This document shows, piece by piece, positions 1-9,069 of a stretch of DNA of 64,000 nt (its first letter is position 1; each line of letters starts with the position of its first letter). The translations under genes and the position numbers were made by a program. The DNA comes from Streptomyces sp. RKAG290 (lineage in GTDB: Bacteria > Actinomycetota > Actinomycetes > Streptomycetales > Streptomycetaceae), in NCBI RefSeq assembly GCF_023701695.1, contig NZ_JAJOZC010000001.1:7377894-7441893 (forward strand). The letters run 5' to 3'. Under the pieces are notes generated by a model. That model was not told the DNA's origin. It saw nothing but the letters and a program-made list of their open reading frames with translations, and ran no database searches.

Positions 1-123
1 CCCCAGGCAACCATTCCCAGGCTGGGGTCCGCCACCGCCGCCGCGATCGTCAGCCTGCTGATGGTCACCGTAGTCACCCTCGTCCTACGACGGCTGATGC
101 GCCGCGACCCGATCGAGTACTGA
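1..123 (+). CDS. Sugar ABC transporter permease, MalF type (C-terminal 40 residues only)
   Basis: The window opens inside a reading frame that ends at TGA 121-123. The visible 40 residues hold one hydrophobic segment (AAAIVSLLMVTVVTLVL) followed by a short basic, cytoplasmic-looking tail ending RRDPIEY. This is the usual shape of the last transmembrane helix of a binding-protein-dependent sugar permease. The next gene, 38 bases on, is the partner permease of the MalG type, which supports the call. The inner-membrane EAA loop and the rest of the protein lie outside the window, so the substrate cannot be judged. Confidence 0.6.
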   Translation, partial: PQATIPRLGSATAAAIVSLLMVTVVTLVLRRLMRRDPIEY

Positions 124-160
124 CCCCGATCGAGCACAAGCACCGAGAAAGGCACGACAC

Positions 161-1005
161 GTGCAAAGCAGACAACGATCGCCGGGTCCGGCGATGCGGA
201 TTGGCACAGCCCTGGTCTGGGTCGTCGTGGCCGCCGACCTGCTCCTGGTCCTCTGGATCTTCCTGACCTCCCTGCGTCCCGGCCCGGACGTGCTGAATCA
301 CCCGTTCGGACTGCCCATCCACCCCCACTTCGGGCAGTACAGCATCGCCCTGGAGCAGGGGGGTTCGGGCAGGCCGCGATCAACAGCGCGGTCGTCGCAC
401 TCTGCTCCTCGGCCGTCGCAGTCGCCCTCGCCGCCCCGTGCGCCTACGCACTGGCCCGCCGCCGCTCGAAGACCTCCTCCGCACTGACCATGACCTTCGC
501 CATGGGCCTCGGCGTTCCCGGCCAGGTGCTGGTGGTGCCGCTCTTCGTCGGTCTGGCCCACGTCAACCTGACCAACAGCGACTTCGGCCTGGCCATGGTC
601 TACGTCGGTCTGGCTATGCCCTTTACGGTGTTCCTTCTGACCGGCTTCTTCGCCGGCATCCCCGCAATCCTCGAAGAAGCCGCCGTCATCGACGGCGCGG
701 GCCCCCTGCGCTCCTTCGTCTCGGTGGTGCTCCCGGTCGCCCGGGGCGGACTGATCACGGCGTTCCTGCTCCAGTTCATCAGCTCCTGGAACGAGACGCT
801 GTTCGCCCTTGTCCTGACCAACAGTCAGGACAAGATCACGCTCTCGGTGGCGCTCCAGGAGTTCGCCGCCACCCAGCAGTTCAACGGCCTGGACTACGGC
901 ACCATGTTCGCCGGCGTTTGCATCATCCTCGCCCCGATGCTCGCCCTGTTTTCCTGGCTGGGGACGCGCATCATCCAGGGCATGACCGTAGGGATCGGCA
1001 AATGA
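161..1005 (+). pseudogene. Carbohydrate ABC transporter permease, MalG type (single frameshift)
   Basis: This is the second inner-membrane subunit of a sugar importer. The first part (from GTG 161) encodes an N-terminal hydrophobic segment (ALVWVVVAADLLLVLWIFLTS). Coding then moves to another frame, which carries the rest: several membrane helices, the EAA loop (EEAAVIDGAG with a following LPVARGG) that contacts the ATPase, and the SSWNETLFAL motif typical of MalG proteins. The break falls in the G run 358-363; one extra G would restore EQGGFGQAAINS and one protein of about 281 residues. The end overlaps the next start as ATGA (1002-1005), which implies coupling. It is either a sequencing error or a recent inactivation. 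I favour error, because similar -1 shifts in G runs recur in the window. Confidence 0.8.
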
Positions 1006-2887
1006 GCTCGACGCTGCGCAACGAGAACCTTCGGATCGAAGGCACCCCGGACCCGGTCGGCGGCACGCTGCCGATCCTGCGCGGACTGTCCCCGCAGGCC
1101 GTCCAGGGCGTCGGCTTCGACGAGGAGATGCGGCGCAACCTGGCCTCCGGCACCCCGTACACACTGCTTCCCTACACCACGCAAGGCGAGTACGACCGGG
1201 TGCGCTCCGAGCGCGACCTGCCCGCCGTCGTCCTGGAGAACGAGACCCTCACCGCGACCTTCCTGCCCTCGCTCGGCGGACGGCTGTGGTCACTGGTCCA
1301 CCGGCCCACCGGCCGCGAACTGCTGCACCGCAACCCGATCCTCCAGCCGGCCAACCTCGCCCTGCGCGACGCCTGGCTGGCGGGAGGGGTGGAATGGAAC
1401 CTGGGCACCACCGGGCACTGGCCGCTGACCTGCGAGCCACTGCACGCGGCGCGGGTGACCGCGCCGGACGGCACGCCGGTGCTGCGGATGTACGCCTTCG
1501 AGCGACTGCGCCGACTCACACTGCGCCTGGACGCTTGGCTGCCGTCCGGCTCCCCGATGCTGTACGTCACCGTCACCGTGGACAACCCGGCGGATCAGGA
1601 GACCCCGGTCTACTGGTGGTCGAACATCGCCGTGCCTCAGGACGCGGACGTGCGTGTGATCGCCCCGGCCGACCACGCCTTCCACTGCGACTACATCAGT
1701 GACCTCACGCGCGTCGGGTTCCCACAGATCGACGGGGCGGACCGGAGCTACCCGGGCCGGGTCGCGCACGCGGCGGATTACTTCCTGGACCTGCCGGAGG
1801 GCGAACGCCGCTGGATCGCCGCCCTGGACGGCAGCGGCACCGGACTCGTCCAGACCTCCACCGACCGGCTGCGCGGCAGGAAGCTGTTCTGCTGGGGCAA
1901 CTCGACCGGCGGCCGGCACTGGCAGGAGTGGCTCTCAGGCCCTGGTCACGCCTATCTGGAGATCCAGGCCGGGCTGGCCCGGACCCAGCTCGAACACTTG
2001 CCGATGCCAGGCCGCGCCAGCTGGACCTGGACCGAGGGCTATGGCCTGCTGACGGTTGATCCGAAGGCGGTGCACGGAAGTTGGGAACAGGCCAGGGACG
2101 GCGCGGCCGATGCGCTGGACCGGTTGCTGCCCGCCTCGGCGCTGGCCCGGGCCCAGGCCCTGGCTGCCGAGTTCGGCGCCCCCGAGGAGGCACTCGCCAC
2201 CGGCTCCGGCTGGGCTGCGCTGGAGATCGAGGCCGGTTCGCTGCCCGACTCACCGCTGCTGCCCTTCGGTACTCCCGACGCCGAGCAGCAGCCCTGGCGG
2301 GACCTGCTCGCCACCGGCACCCTGCCGGCTTCCGATCCTCCGGCCGTCCCGGTCACCGGTGGGCGCTGGCGCGACCTGCTGGAGGCCGGTGCCCGTGACT
2401 GGCACGCGTTCTATCACCTCGGCCTGGTCCGGCTGGCCGACGGGGAGAAGGAAGCCGCCCGCGACGCGTGGAAATGCTCGCTCGAACAGCTGGCCACGCC
2501 CTGGGCCCTGCGTGCTCTGGCCTTCCTCACCGACGCGCCGGGCGACGCCGCCGACCTGCTGATCCAGGCGCACCTGCTCCGCCCGACCTTCGGGAACTGA
2601 CGATCGAGGTGCTGGACGCGCTGCTGCGCGCCCACCGACCCGCCGAGGCCCTGCGGACCATCAGCGCCCTTCCCGCGGCTGACCGCGAGCACGGGCGAAT
2701 CAGACTGGCCGAGGCGAGAGCAGCACACGCGACCGGCGCCGACAACCGGGTGAGAGAGCTGCTGGCGGAGGGGATCCACGTGGACAACATGCGCGAGGGA
2801 GAGGTATCCCTCGACGCCCTGTGGCTCGCCGTCCACCCCGAGCAGCCGGTCCCGCGAGCCTACGATTTCCGGATGTCGGAAGGCTGA
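1002..2887 (+). pseudogene. DUF5107 domain protein with C-terminal repeat region (single frameshift)
   Basis: The protein begins at ATG 1002, which overlaps the stop of the preceding permease. It has a DUF5107-type N-terminal half with many aromatic residues (YWWSNIAVPQ, WGNSTGGRHWQEWLSG) that resembles carbohydrate-binding or mutarotase-like beta-sandwiches, then an alanine-rich helical C-terminus like a TPR region (WHAFYHLGLVRLADGEKEAA). There is no signal peptide, so it is probably cytoplasmic. The frame stops at 2600, but the neighbouring frame continues the helical repeats (LRELTIEVLDALLRAHRPAEA) to TGA 2885-2887. A missing base near 2575-2590 explains this and restores about 628 residues. 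DUF5107 proteins often lie beside sugar ABC transporters; the biochemical role is not known to me. Confidence 0.72.
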
Positions 2888-3089
2888 CACGCACGTCCCC
2901 ACGCAAGAGCGCCACACCAGGCGCGTCACCGACACGGTCACCGCAAGAGCGGAGCCGGTGGCGTGCGGGGCCGACCTCAGGATCAAAGCTGATTGCCCAG
3001 TAGCGACAAACCCCACCGGCCCTGCCGGTCGTCACGGACCGGCCGCTGCCCGCACCGGCGGAACAGCACGCCCGACAGAAGGGACCCCC

Positions 3090-5579
3090 GTGTCACACTT
3101 CCGAAAGGCCCTCGCGGCCATAACCGCGACCGTCCCACTTCTTCTGGTCGGCGCGGTCGCGCCGACCACAGCGTCAGCGGCCCCCTCAGGCGCCGGCTAC
3201 ACCGTGTCCATCGGCTCGACCGGCACCTACGCCTACCCCGACGACACCCCGGCCAGCGGCTACATCGACAAGGACGGCACGTTCTACCTCCAGTCCGCCC
3301 ACTCGCTGTACGGCGCGACCGACCCCCGGCAGTGGACCTTCTACACCGGGACCGACTCCGACACCGCCACCCCGGACAACACACTCAACAGCGCGGTCAA
3401 CCCCGCCAACGCCGAAGACACCAACAACGACACGACCTGGCGCTGCAACAACAGCCCCACCGGCCTGGAGGCCACCACGGCGGCGGGCTCCGGCTACTCC
3501 CAGGCCAACTACTGCGACCTGACCGGCATGTGGGTGGACCCGGACACCGGCGACTGGTACGGCCTGATCCACAACGAGTTCACTCCGAAGCCCTTCGCCG
3601 ACGGCCTGCACTACGACTCCATCGACTACGCCGTCTCCACCGACCAGGGCAAGGTGTGGACCATCGAGGGCCACGCGATCACCTCGCCCTACAGCACCAC
3701 CCGCGACGACACCACGGCCTTCCCGAACCAGACCTACGACTACGGTGACGGCGACCCGCGGCTGTATGCCGACACCGCCTCGGGCTACTTCTACCTCTAC
3801 TACGGTTCGCGGATCGTGCCCAAGGGCGGCGTCGGCGGCAGCACCGACGGCCTGGCCCATGTCGCCCGCGCACCCATCTCCGGCAAGATGGCGACCGGCA
3901 CCTGGGACAAGTGGTACGACGGCTCCTGGTCGCAGCCCGGCGTGGGCGGCAAGGAAAGCAACATGGAGCCGGTCACCGCGGCCGACCCGACCGGCTACAC
4001 CCCGGTGGCGCACGACTACAACCCGAAGAACACCGGGACCGTTGACCAGCAGGTGGCGGCCGGCGAACTGCCTTCCAAATCGCCACTGTTCATCATGAAC
4101 ATCACCTATGACGCCTACCTCGGCCTGTACATCGGCGAGCCCGAGGTGGTGAACGCCAGCACACCGCAGTCGCAGCAGTTCTACGCCACCTCGAACCTGG
4201 CCACCCAGAAGTGGAGCCTGATCGGCACCTCGGGCAGCCAGACGTCCGACTCCTGGTACCGCTGGTTCATCGACAGCGCCAACAAGACCAGCTCCACCAT
4301 CGTCGGCAAGTCCTTCCGCTCATACTGCTCCATCGCCTGCTCGACCTCCGACGGCGAGTACTCCAACGTCACCATCAGCTCCTCCCGGCCCGCCGGCTCC
4401 CCGGTCGACCCGGCGAAGACCTACCGCATCAGCAGCGGCACCGGACGGGTACTCGCCCAGGTCTCGGGCAGTTCGACCACCACCTCTCAGACCGCCGGAC
4501 ACCGGTCCGAGTTGCAGGACTGGTCGTTCGTCAGCAACGGTGACGGCTCGTACCAGATCATCAACGCCGCTACCCGCCAGGCTCTGGGCGTCGGCACCAG
4601 CTCAACCTCCACCCGGGCCTGGGGCACCAAGCCCACCACCACGACGATCGGCAAGAGCGGTCCTACCGTCGGCCAGGAGTGGTTCGTCATCGCCGACACC
4701 AATGCTCGCACCGGCGCGCGGACCGGCAGCTACCGGCTGGTCAACCGCTACAGCCAACTGGTGCTGGGCATGTCCTCGCAGCCCGGTCAGCATGCCGAGA
4801 CCACCCCGACCCGCAGTTGGACCAACCACACCGGCGCCACTGCCGGCGGCACGGGTTCCGCCGCCGCGCAAACCCTGACGCTGACCGAGGCCGGCCCGGT
4901 CCCGGGCCCGGAGACGGTCAGCGTCTACACCCCCGGCGCGCAGACCGCCACGGTCGGAACCGCCGTATCGGTCCAGGTCAACGCGACCGACTCGAGGGGT
5001 CGGAAGCTCAGCTACTCAGCGACCGGTCTCCCGGCCGGACTGGTGATCAGCGCCACCGGGCTGATCACCGGCACACCGACCACCGCTGGATCCTTGAACG
5101 TCGCAATCACAGCCACCTCGGGCAGGGCGAGCGGCTCGACCACCTTCAGCTGGGCCGTCGCCCCCAACCTCAATGGCACCACCCACACTCTGACCGCGAG
5201 TGGCATGGCGCTCAACAACCCTGGCGGCAGCACGTCGCCCGGGGTCCAGCTCAACACCTGGACGCCTTCGAGCAGCTCGAACGAGAAGTGGACGTTCGCG
5301 CAGCAGCCCGACGGCTCCTACGAGATCGTCAACGTCCTGTCCGGACTCTGTGTCGACGTCGAGGGCGGCGGATCGAACGCGGGCGCCGCGATCGATCAGT
5401 GGACCTGCGTCGGCAGCAGCAACCAGTTGTGGAACGTGACCCAGTTGGCGAGCGGTGCCTACTCGATCACGAACGAGCGCAGCGGGCTGGTGCTCACGAC
5501 CGCCTCGACGTCCGCTGGGGCGCTGGTGACGCAGCAAGCGAACGCCGGTTCCGCGCTTCAGCAGTGGACGATCAACTGA
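3090..5579 (+). CDS. Secreted beta-propeller-like protein with two ricin-type lectin domains
   Basis: I chose GTG 3090 because AGAAGGGA lies just upstream and a classic signal peptide follows (basic HFRK, hydrophobic core, cleavage near ASA-AP around residue 30). The mature part, about residues 31-430, has repeated aromatic and Asp motifs (YYGSRIVPKGG, MWVDPDTGDWYGLIHNEF) that look like a five-bladed glycosidase propeller, but I cannot assign a family. Then come a ricin-type beta-trefoil (about 440-600), a He_PIG/Ig-like domain (about 611-690; GLPAGLVISATGLITGTP), and a second ricin/CBM13 trefoil (about 697-829) with QxW-like motifs (EKWTF, QLWNV, LQQWTIN). It is 829 residues long and follows the ABC transporter operon, so a role in releasing the imported sugar is likely. 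The catalytic activity is inferred. Confidence 0.7.
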   Translation: MSHFRKALAAITATVPLLLVGAVAPTTASAAPSGAGYTVSIGSTGTYAYPDDTPASGYIDKDGTFYLQSAHSLYGATDPRQWTFYTGTDSDTATPDNTLNSAVNPANAEDTNNDTTWRCNNSPTGLEATTAAGSGYSQANYCDLTGMWVDPDTGDWYGLIHNEFTPKPFADGLHYDSIDYAVSTDQGKVWTIEGHAITSPYSTTRDDTTAFPNQTYDYGDGDPRLYADTASGYFYLYYGSRIVPKGGVGGSTDGLAHVARAPISGKMATGTWDKWYDGSWSQPGVGGKESNMEPVTAADPTGYTPVAHDYNPKNTGTVDQQVAAGELPSKSPLFIMNITYDAYLGLYIGEPEVVNASTPQSQQFYATSNLATQKWSLIGTSGSQTSDSWYRWFIDSANKTSSTIVGKSFRSYCSIACSTSDGEYSNVTISSSRPAGSPVDPAKTYRISSGTGRVLAQVSGSSTTTSQTAGHRSELQDWSFVSNGDGSYQIINAATRQALGVGTSSTSTRAWGTKPTTTTIGKSGPTVGQEWFVIADTNARTGARTGSYRLVNRYSQLVLGMSSQPGQHAETTPTRSWTNHTGATAGGTGSAAAQTLTLTEAGPVPGPETVSVYTPGAQTATVGTAVSVQVNATDSRGRKLSYSATGLPAGLVISATGLITGTPTTAGSLNVAITATSGRASGSTTFSWAVAPNLNGTTHTLTASGMALNNPGGSTSPGVQLNTWTPSSSSNEKWTFAQQPDGSYEIVNVLSGLCVDVEGGGSNAGAAIDQWTCVGSSNQLWNVTQLASGAYSITNERSGLVLTTASTSAGALVTQQANAGSALQQWTIN

Positions 5580-5612
5580 GCGCCTCCGCGTGAGCGCGCG
5601 GATCTGAGAACG

Positions 5613-5656
5613 GGACCTGTCCCGACGGTTCTGAGGGAGCCGGCCGGGACGGGTCC
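5613..5656. terminator. Hairpin between convergent genes
   Basis: GGACCTGTCCCG pairs with CGGGACGGGTCC across a 20-base loop (12 positions, one G-T wobble). It lies 34 bases after the stop of the lectin-domain gene, so it probably terminates it. No T tract follows, as is common in streptomycetes. Confidence 0.5.
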
Positions 5657-5744
5657 GACCAGATAACGCAGTGCGCTACGTCCTCTTCCACCCGAGAGTA
5701 TGAGTACGTGGCCGTAACGGGAAAATGGGTGGGATTGTTGACCT

Positions 5745-5774
5745 CGGGGCCCCTCGCAACCGCGAGGAGCCCCG
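5745..5774. terminator. Hairpin terminator for the leftward beta-helix gene
   Basis: A 13-base stem with one mismatch (CGGGGCCCCTCGC against GCGAGGAGCCCCG) closes on the loop AACC. It sits 30 bases beyond the stop codon of the leftward gene that ends at 5805. Confidence 0.6.
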
Positions 5775-5804
5775 GACCGGCCTTCACGACGTCAGGTCAT
5801 TGCC

Positions 5805-8159
5805 TCATGGGTAGGCGACCACATTGCTGGGAGTGGTGTTCGAGGCGGTGGCCGCCCCCGTGTCGTTGATGACGTGGGTGATGGTGCCCACACCGCCGAG
5901 TGAGACGGTCAGAGCGTCGTGGAACTTCACGCCCGGGGTATTGGGCACCTCGAAGGCGTGGTAGCTGTTCACCGCCGGATTGACGTTGAAGTAGCAGTAG
6001 CTGCCGAGCCCCCACGCCTCGTGCGTGGTGACGCCCGCGCCCACCTTGTAGGCGGCGTACCCGTTGACCCCTGCCGCGCTCATCCACGCGCCCTGGTTGG
6101 GCACGTCGTACGGCATCTCGTTCTGGAAGAAGATCGTCTTGCCGTTCTGACCGTTCCAGACGACCTCGTGCTTCTGGTAGTGCTCGACGAAGAGACCGGT
6201 CGCCAGGACGCTGCTGCCGTTGACGATCACGCCGGTGTCCGCCGTGTTCGTCGTCCAGCCGACGGTGCCCGCGTTGCCGTGGTCGGCTCGCCAGGCCCAG
6301 ATATGGTCGATGATCGTGTTGTTGCTGTTGACGATCAGGCTGGTCGTCGCCTTGCCGGCGATCTGGCCGCCGATCCGGAAGAACAGGTCCTGGATGGTCG
6401 TCGGGTTGCCCCCGTGGGTGGCGGACGATCCGGCCGGGCCGACGGTCAGCAGCGCCGCCGAGTTGGTGGTGCCGGCGTCGATCAGCAGGCCCTTGAGACG
6501 GACTCCGTCCACGTCGGCGACCTGGATCGCGTTGACGCCGTTGTCCGGGACGAAGGTCGGGTAGCCGATGCCGAGGACGACGGTGTCGGCCCGGGTGATG
6601 TTCAGCGTCTGGTTCAGGTGGTAGACGCCCGGGGTGACGAACAGGTTGCAGCCCTGGGAGAGCGCGTTGTTGATGGTCGCGGCGGTGTCGCCGGCCTTGA
6701 CCACGTAGAACTGGCTCATCGGCTGCGAAGTGCCGGGAGTGCTGCCGTTCACCCAGCTCGCGCCGGAGGCGTTGGTCCGCAGCGACGGAAGGAACACACG
6801 GTATTTTCCGGCGCCGTCGATGTACAGGTACGGCACGTCACGGGAGACGGGGGTGGTGGCCAGGGTGGTCTCGGGCGGGTTGGGGAAGGTGTTCGCGGGA
6901 GCACCTGTGGTGCCGGAGAAGACCATGTTCCACACGCCTCCGGCCCAGCTGCCCAGGTCGCTGTCCCGGGTGTACCACTGCTGCTGCGAGATGGACGCCG
7001 CCTGGCCGCTGACCTTGGTGTCGGCGACGTAGCCGCCACTGGCCCAGCCGTAGCTGGCCGGGTAGAGCTGCAGATCGCCGTGAACGTCGATCCGGCGGAA
7101 CGGGGCGGCCTGGGCCACGGCCCAACGGTTCCCACCGACCGGGTTGATGGCCAGGTTCTCGGCCGAGCGCCAGAAGTTCTGCGTCGCGTTGCCCGCGTCG
7201 GAGGCGTTGAAGGCGTCCACGGTGACGTGTCCGTTGATCGTCACGTCGTCCGGGTTCTGCCCGAGACCGGCCACCGAGGTGTAGAAGCCGACGTTGTCGT
7301 CGACGGCGTACGTACCCGGCTTGAAGAGCTGTGCCACCCGGTTCTCGCTGAACTGCGCGGTGGCTGTGTCCTTCATCTGGGCGAACTGTGCGTCGAGTTG
7401 GGCCTGGATGGTGGCACTGGACATGGTCGGGTCGTAGATGTGAACGTTCGGGCCGAAGTTCGGTATGTCCGACTGGGTGGGGCAGCCGGCCGATGTGCCG
7501 ATCGTGTAGGTCGCGCTGGTGACGGCGGAGTTGGTGAGGCCGGATTTGATGGCGATGGCCTTGACGGTGGTGGTGGCCGTGACGCTGATCGGTGCGCTGT
7601 AAAGGGTGGATGTGTCGGAGGGGGTGGAGCCGTCACGGGTGTAGCGGATGGTCGCGCCCGCGGTCGTGTCGGCGAGCGTCACGCTCTGGGCCGATGTGTA
7701 GGTGCCCGCCGCCGGAGTGAAGGCCGGTGTGGCGACAGTGCCGGTGTTGCTACTGCCCTGGGTGTACGAGTAGTGGGGTGTGTCGTACTGCGGCCCGTTC
7801 TTCTCGTAGGTGAACCAGTACTCCAGGACCGTGCCGTTGGTGAGCGAGCCGACGGTCTGTGTCCAAGTGCCTGCGTTGTTGGTCATGCGGACGTTCTGTT
7901 GGTTGGCGCTGTTGACGAGGTAGTGCACATCGACGTAGATCGCGGCTGTGGTCGGTGTGAACGATATCTGCGCCTGCGTCGCGCTCAGTTGCGTGACGCT
8001 CTGGGTGTAGTCGGGCGCGGCTGCCGAGGCGGGAGCGGCGGTCTGGTTGAGGCCGAGCAGTCCGACGAGCGCGAGTACGAGTGCAGTCAATAAGGCGATG
8101 ATGCGTTGGTTCGGACGTGGCGGGGGTCTCATGCGGCCGGGAAGGATGGTCGTGCGCAT
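5805..8159 (-). CDS. Secreted right-handed beta-helix protein with CBM56-like and chitobiase-like domains
   Basis: I start the gene at ATG 8159, preceded by GAAAGGA at good spacing. A longer frame reaches 8198, but that start has no visible ribosome site. The N-terminus is an export signal (basic region, long hydrophobic stretch, ASAAAPDY near residue 47). Residues about 48-135 resemble CBM56, a beta-1,3-glucan-binding module (ISFTP, YVDVHYLVN, WFTYEKNGPQYDTP). Residues about 145-222 are a chitobiase C-terminal-type domain (ATIRYTRDGSTPS). The remaining 550 residues form a pectate-lyase-type beta-helix (GVRLKGLLIDAG, DLFFRIGGQ, IIDHIWAWRADHG). Such proteins are sometimes labelled adenylyl cyclase in databases, with no support here. 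The GH64 glucanase next door and the CBM suggest beta-1,3-glucan attack, perhaps GH55-like; the catalytic residues are not identified. Confidence 0.72.
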   Translation of the reverse strand: MRTTILPGRMRPPPRPNQRIIALLTALVLALVGLLGLNQTAAPASAAAPDYTQSVTQLSATQAQISFTPTTAAIYVDVHYLVNSANQQNVRMTNNAGTWTQTVGSLTNGTVLEYWFTYEKNGPQYDTPHYSYTQGSSNTGTVATPAFTPAAGTYTSAQSVTLADTTAGATIRYTRDGSTPSDTSTLYSAPISVTATTTVKAIAIKSGLTNSAVTSATYTIGTSAGCPTQSDIPNFGPNVHIYDPTMSSATIQAQLDAQFAQMKDTATAQFSENRVAQLFKPGTYAVDDNVGFYTSVAGLGQNPDDVTINGHVTVDAFNASDAGNATQNFWRSAENLAINPVGGNRWAVAQAAPFRRIDVHGDLQLYPASYGWASGGYVADTKVSGQAASISQQQWYTRDSDLGSWAGGVWNMVFSGTTGAPANTFPNPPETTLATTPVSRDVPYLYIDGAGKYRVFLPSLRTNASGASWVNGSTPGTSQPMSQFYVVKAGDTAATINNALSQGCNLFVTPGVYHLNQTLNITRADTVVLGIGYPTFVPDNGVNAIQVADVDGVRLKGLLIDAGTTNSAALLTVGPAGSSATHGGNPTTIQDLFFRIGGQIAGKATTSLIVNSNNTIIDHIWAWRADHGNAGTVGWTTNTADTGVIVNGSSVLATGLFVEHYQKHEVVWNGQNGKTIFFQNEMPYDVPNQGAWMSAAGVNGYAAYKVGAGVTTHEAWGLGSYCYFNVNPAVNSYHAFEVPNTPGVKFHDALTVSLGGVGTITHVINDTGAATASNTTPSNVVAYP

Positions 8160-8282
8160 GGGCGGCAGTCCTTTCGCCTGGTTTCGTGAAGTGAACACCG
8201 GGTCAGCGCGGAAGGGTGAAGACGGTCTCGAAACTGCGATTTCGATCGTCTTCCCAGCTCTACAGGCCTTTGAATCGGCCTA

Positions 8283-8298
8283 TTGAAAACGCTCTCAA
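8283..8298. promoter_or_regulatory. LacI-family-type operator upstream of the beta-helix gene
   Basis: TTGAAAACGCTCTCAA is an imperfect palindrome centred on CG, of the form bound by LacI/GalR-family sugar repressors (general pattern TGAnAnCGnTnTCA). It lies about 125 bases upstream of the start at 8159. A second, better palindrome is at 8980-8993 before the GH64 gene. No LacI gene is in the window. Confidence 0.6.
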
Positions 8299-8390
8299 TC
8301 TGCGGATCAGCGAGGCATTGGATCTGTTAAGGCAGTGTTGAGTGGCAACAACGAGCCGTCAAGACGATGCGCATGCTTCAACTCTTGAAC

Positions 8391-8432
8391 GCCAAATGTG
8401 CTAACTGCGCCAAATGTGCCGACTGCGCCAAG
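8391..8432. repeat. 18-base tandem repeat, 2.3 copies
   Basis: GCCAAATGTGCTAACTGC is followed directly by GCCAAATGTGCCGACTGC and then GCCAAG. In one frame it would give a Cys-rich peptide, but it lies at the edge of the decayed aldolase and no ribosome site serves it. Function unknown. Confidence 0.55.
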
Positions 8433-8469
8433 TCGCGCCCCTGTTCGACCAGCGAGTGGTTGGTTCACG

Positions 8470-8910
8470 AATTGTTGAACCTGGCCTCTGGCGCACCGGA
8501 TGAGGTCCACATCGCCGACTCCGGAGGAGCCACGCAGGACGCGAGGGAGGGCGGCGACAGAATCACGCGCCTCATTCGGATCGGCGCGGGCTCCCGGGGT
8601 GTGGGCACCGTTCTTGCCCCCGACGTCTCCGGCCTCGACTCATCACCTCCGGCTGCGGCAATGCGCCGTGATCTTCCGGGTGGCGGCGACATCTTTTTGC
8701 ATAGGGGAGCCCGGCTGCGTTGAACATGACCGAGGCGGAACCGAGTTCCACCGCCGTGCGCGCGAGACCGACCGATTCCGCGTGGTCGAGATGGACGGCC
8801 GCCGGGACGCTCGCAGCCTGCGCGATGGCCGGTGAGGCGAGGGCGATCGGTGCGGGGGAGCCGTGGCAGTGGGTGGTGTTCTCGGCTGCGCCGGTGTCCC
8901 GGCCCGCGGC
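8470..8910 (-). pseudogene. Class II ketose-bisphosphate aldolase remnant
   Basis: Pieces of a GatY/FbaA-type aldolase appear in successive frames on the minus strand: APIALASPAIAQAASVPAAV, then HLDHAESVGLARTAV (the zinc-binding HLDH motif), SVMFNAAGLPY, then DVAATRKITAHC in a second frame, DVGGKNGAHTPGARADPNEA in a third, and finally GSSGVGDVDL (the HGSSGV motif with H replaced by R). At least two frameshifts and a large internal deletion make it non-functional. It occupies the gap between the divergent glucanase genes and presumably once metabolised a related sugar phosphate. Confidence 0.65.
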
Positions 8911-8979
8911 GGTTCCTGCGCGAATAGCTTTCTTTATTGACATGCCCGGAACAGCGGAGGTATATACCAAGCACCCTCG

Positions 8980-8993
8980 TGAGAGCGCTCTCT
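8980..8993. promoter_or_regulatory. LacI-family-type operator upstream of the GH64 gene
   Basis: TGAGAGCGCTCTCT contains the perfect palindrome AGAGCGCTCT and matches the CG-centred operators of LacI-family repressors. It lies 77 bases before the GH64 start. It matches the site at 8283-8298 in centre and half-site, so both glucan genes may answer to one repressor. Confidence 0.65.
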
Positions 8994-9069
8994 GGAGGAA
9001 ATCGGCGCTGAGCGAGGCATGCCAGGCACGTCAACGTCCGCAGGTTCCCCACCCTGTTCAGGAGACATC

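Noticed and set aside
5919..8093. Long plus-strand open frame opposite the beta-helix gene
   Set aside because: Composition is the Val/Gly/Asp/Arg-rich pattern of antisense high-GC DNA, with no ribosome site and no motif. The minus strand carries recognisable domains.
8367..8723. Possible Cys-rich small protein (AKCANCAKCADCAKS)
   Set aside because: The Cys pattern comes only from an 18-base tandem repeat, there is no ribosome site, and the minus strand here is a decayed aldolase.
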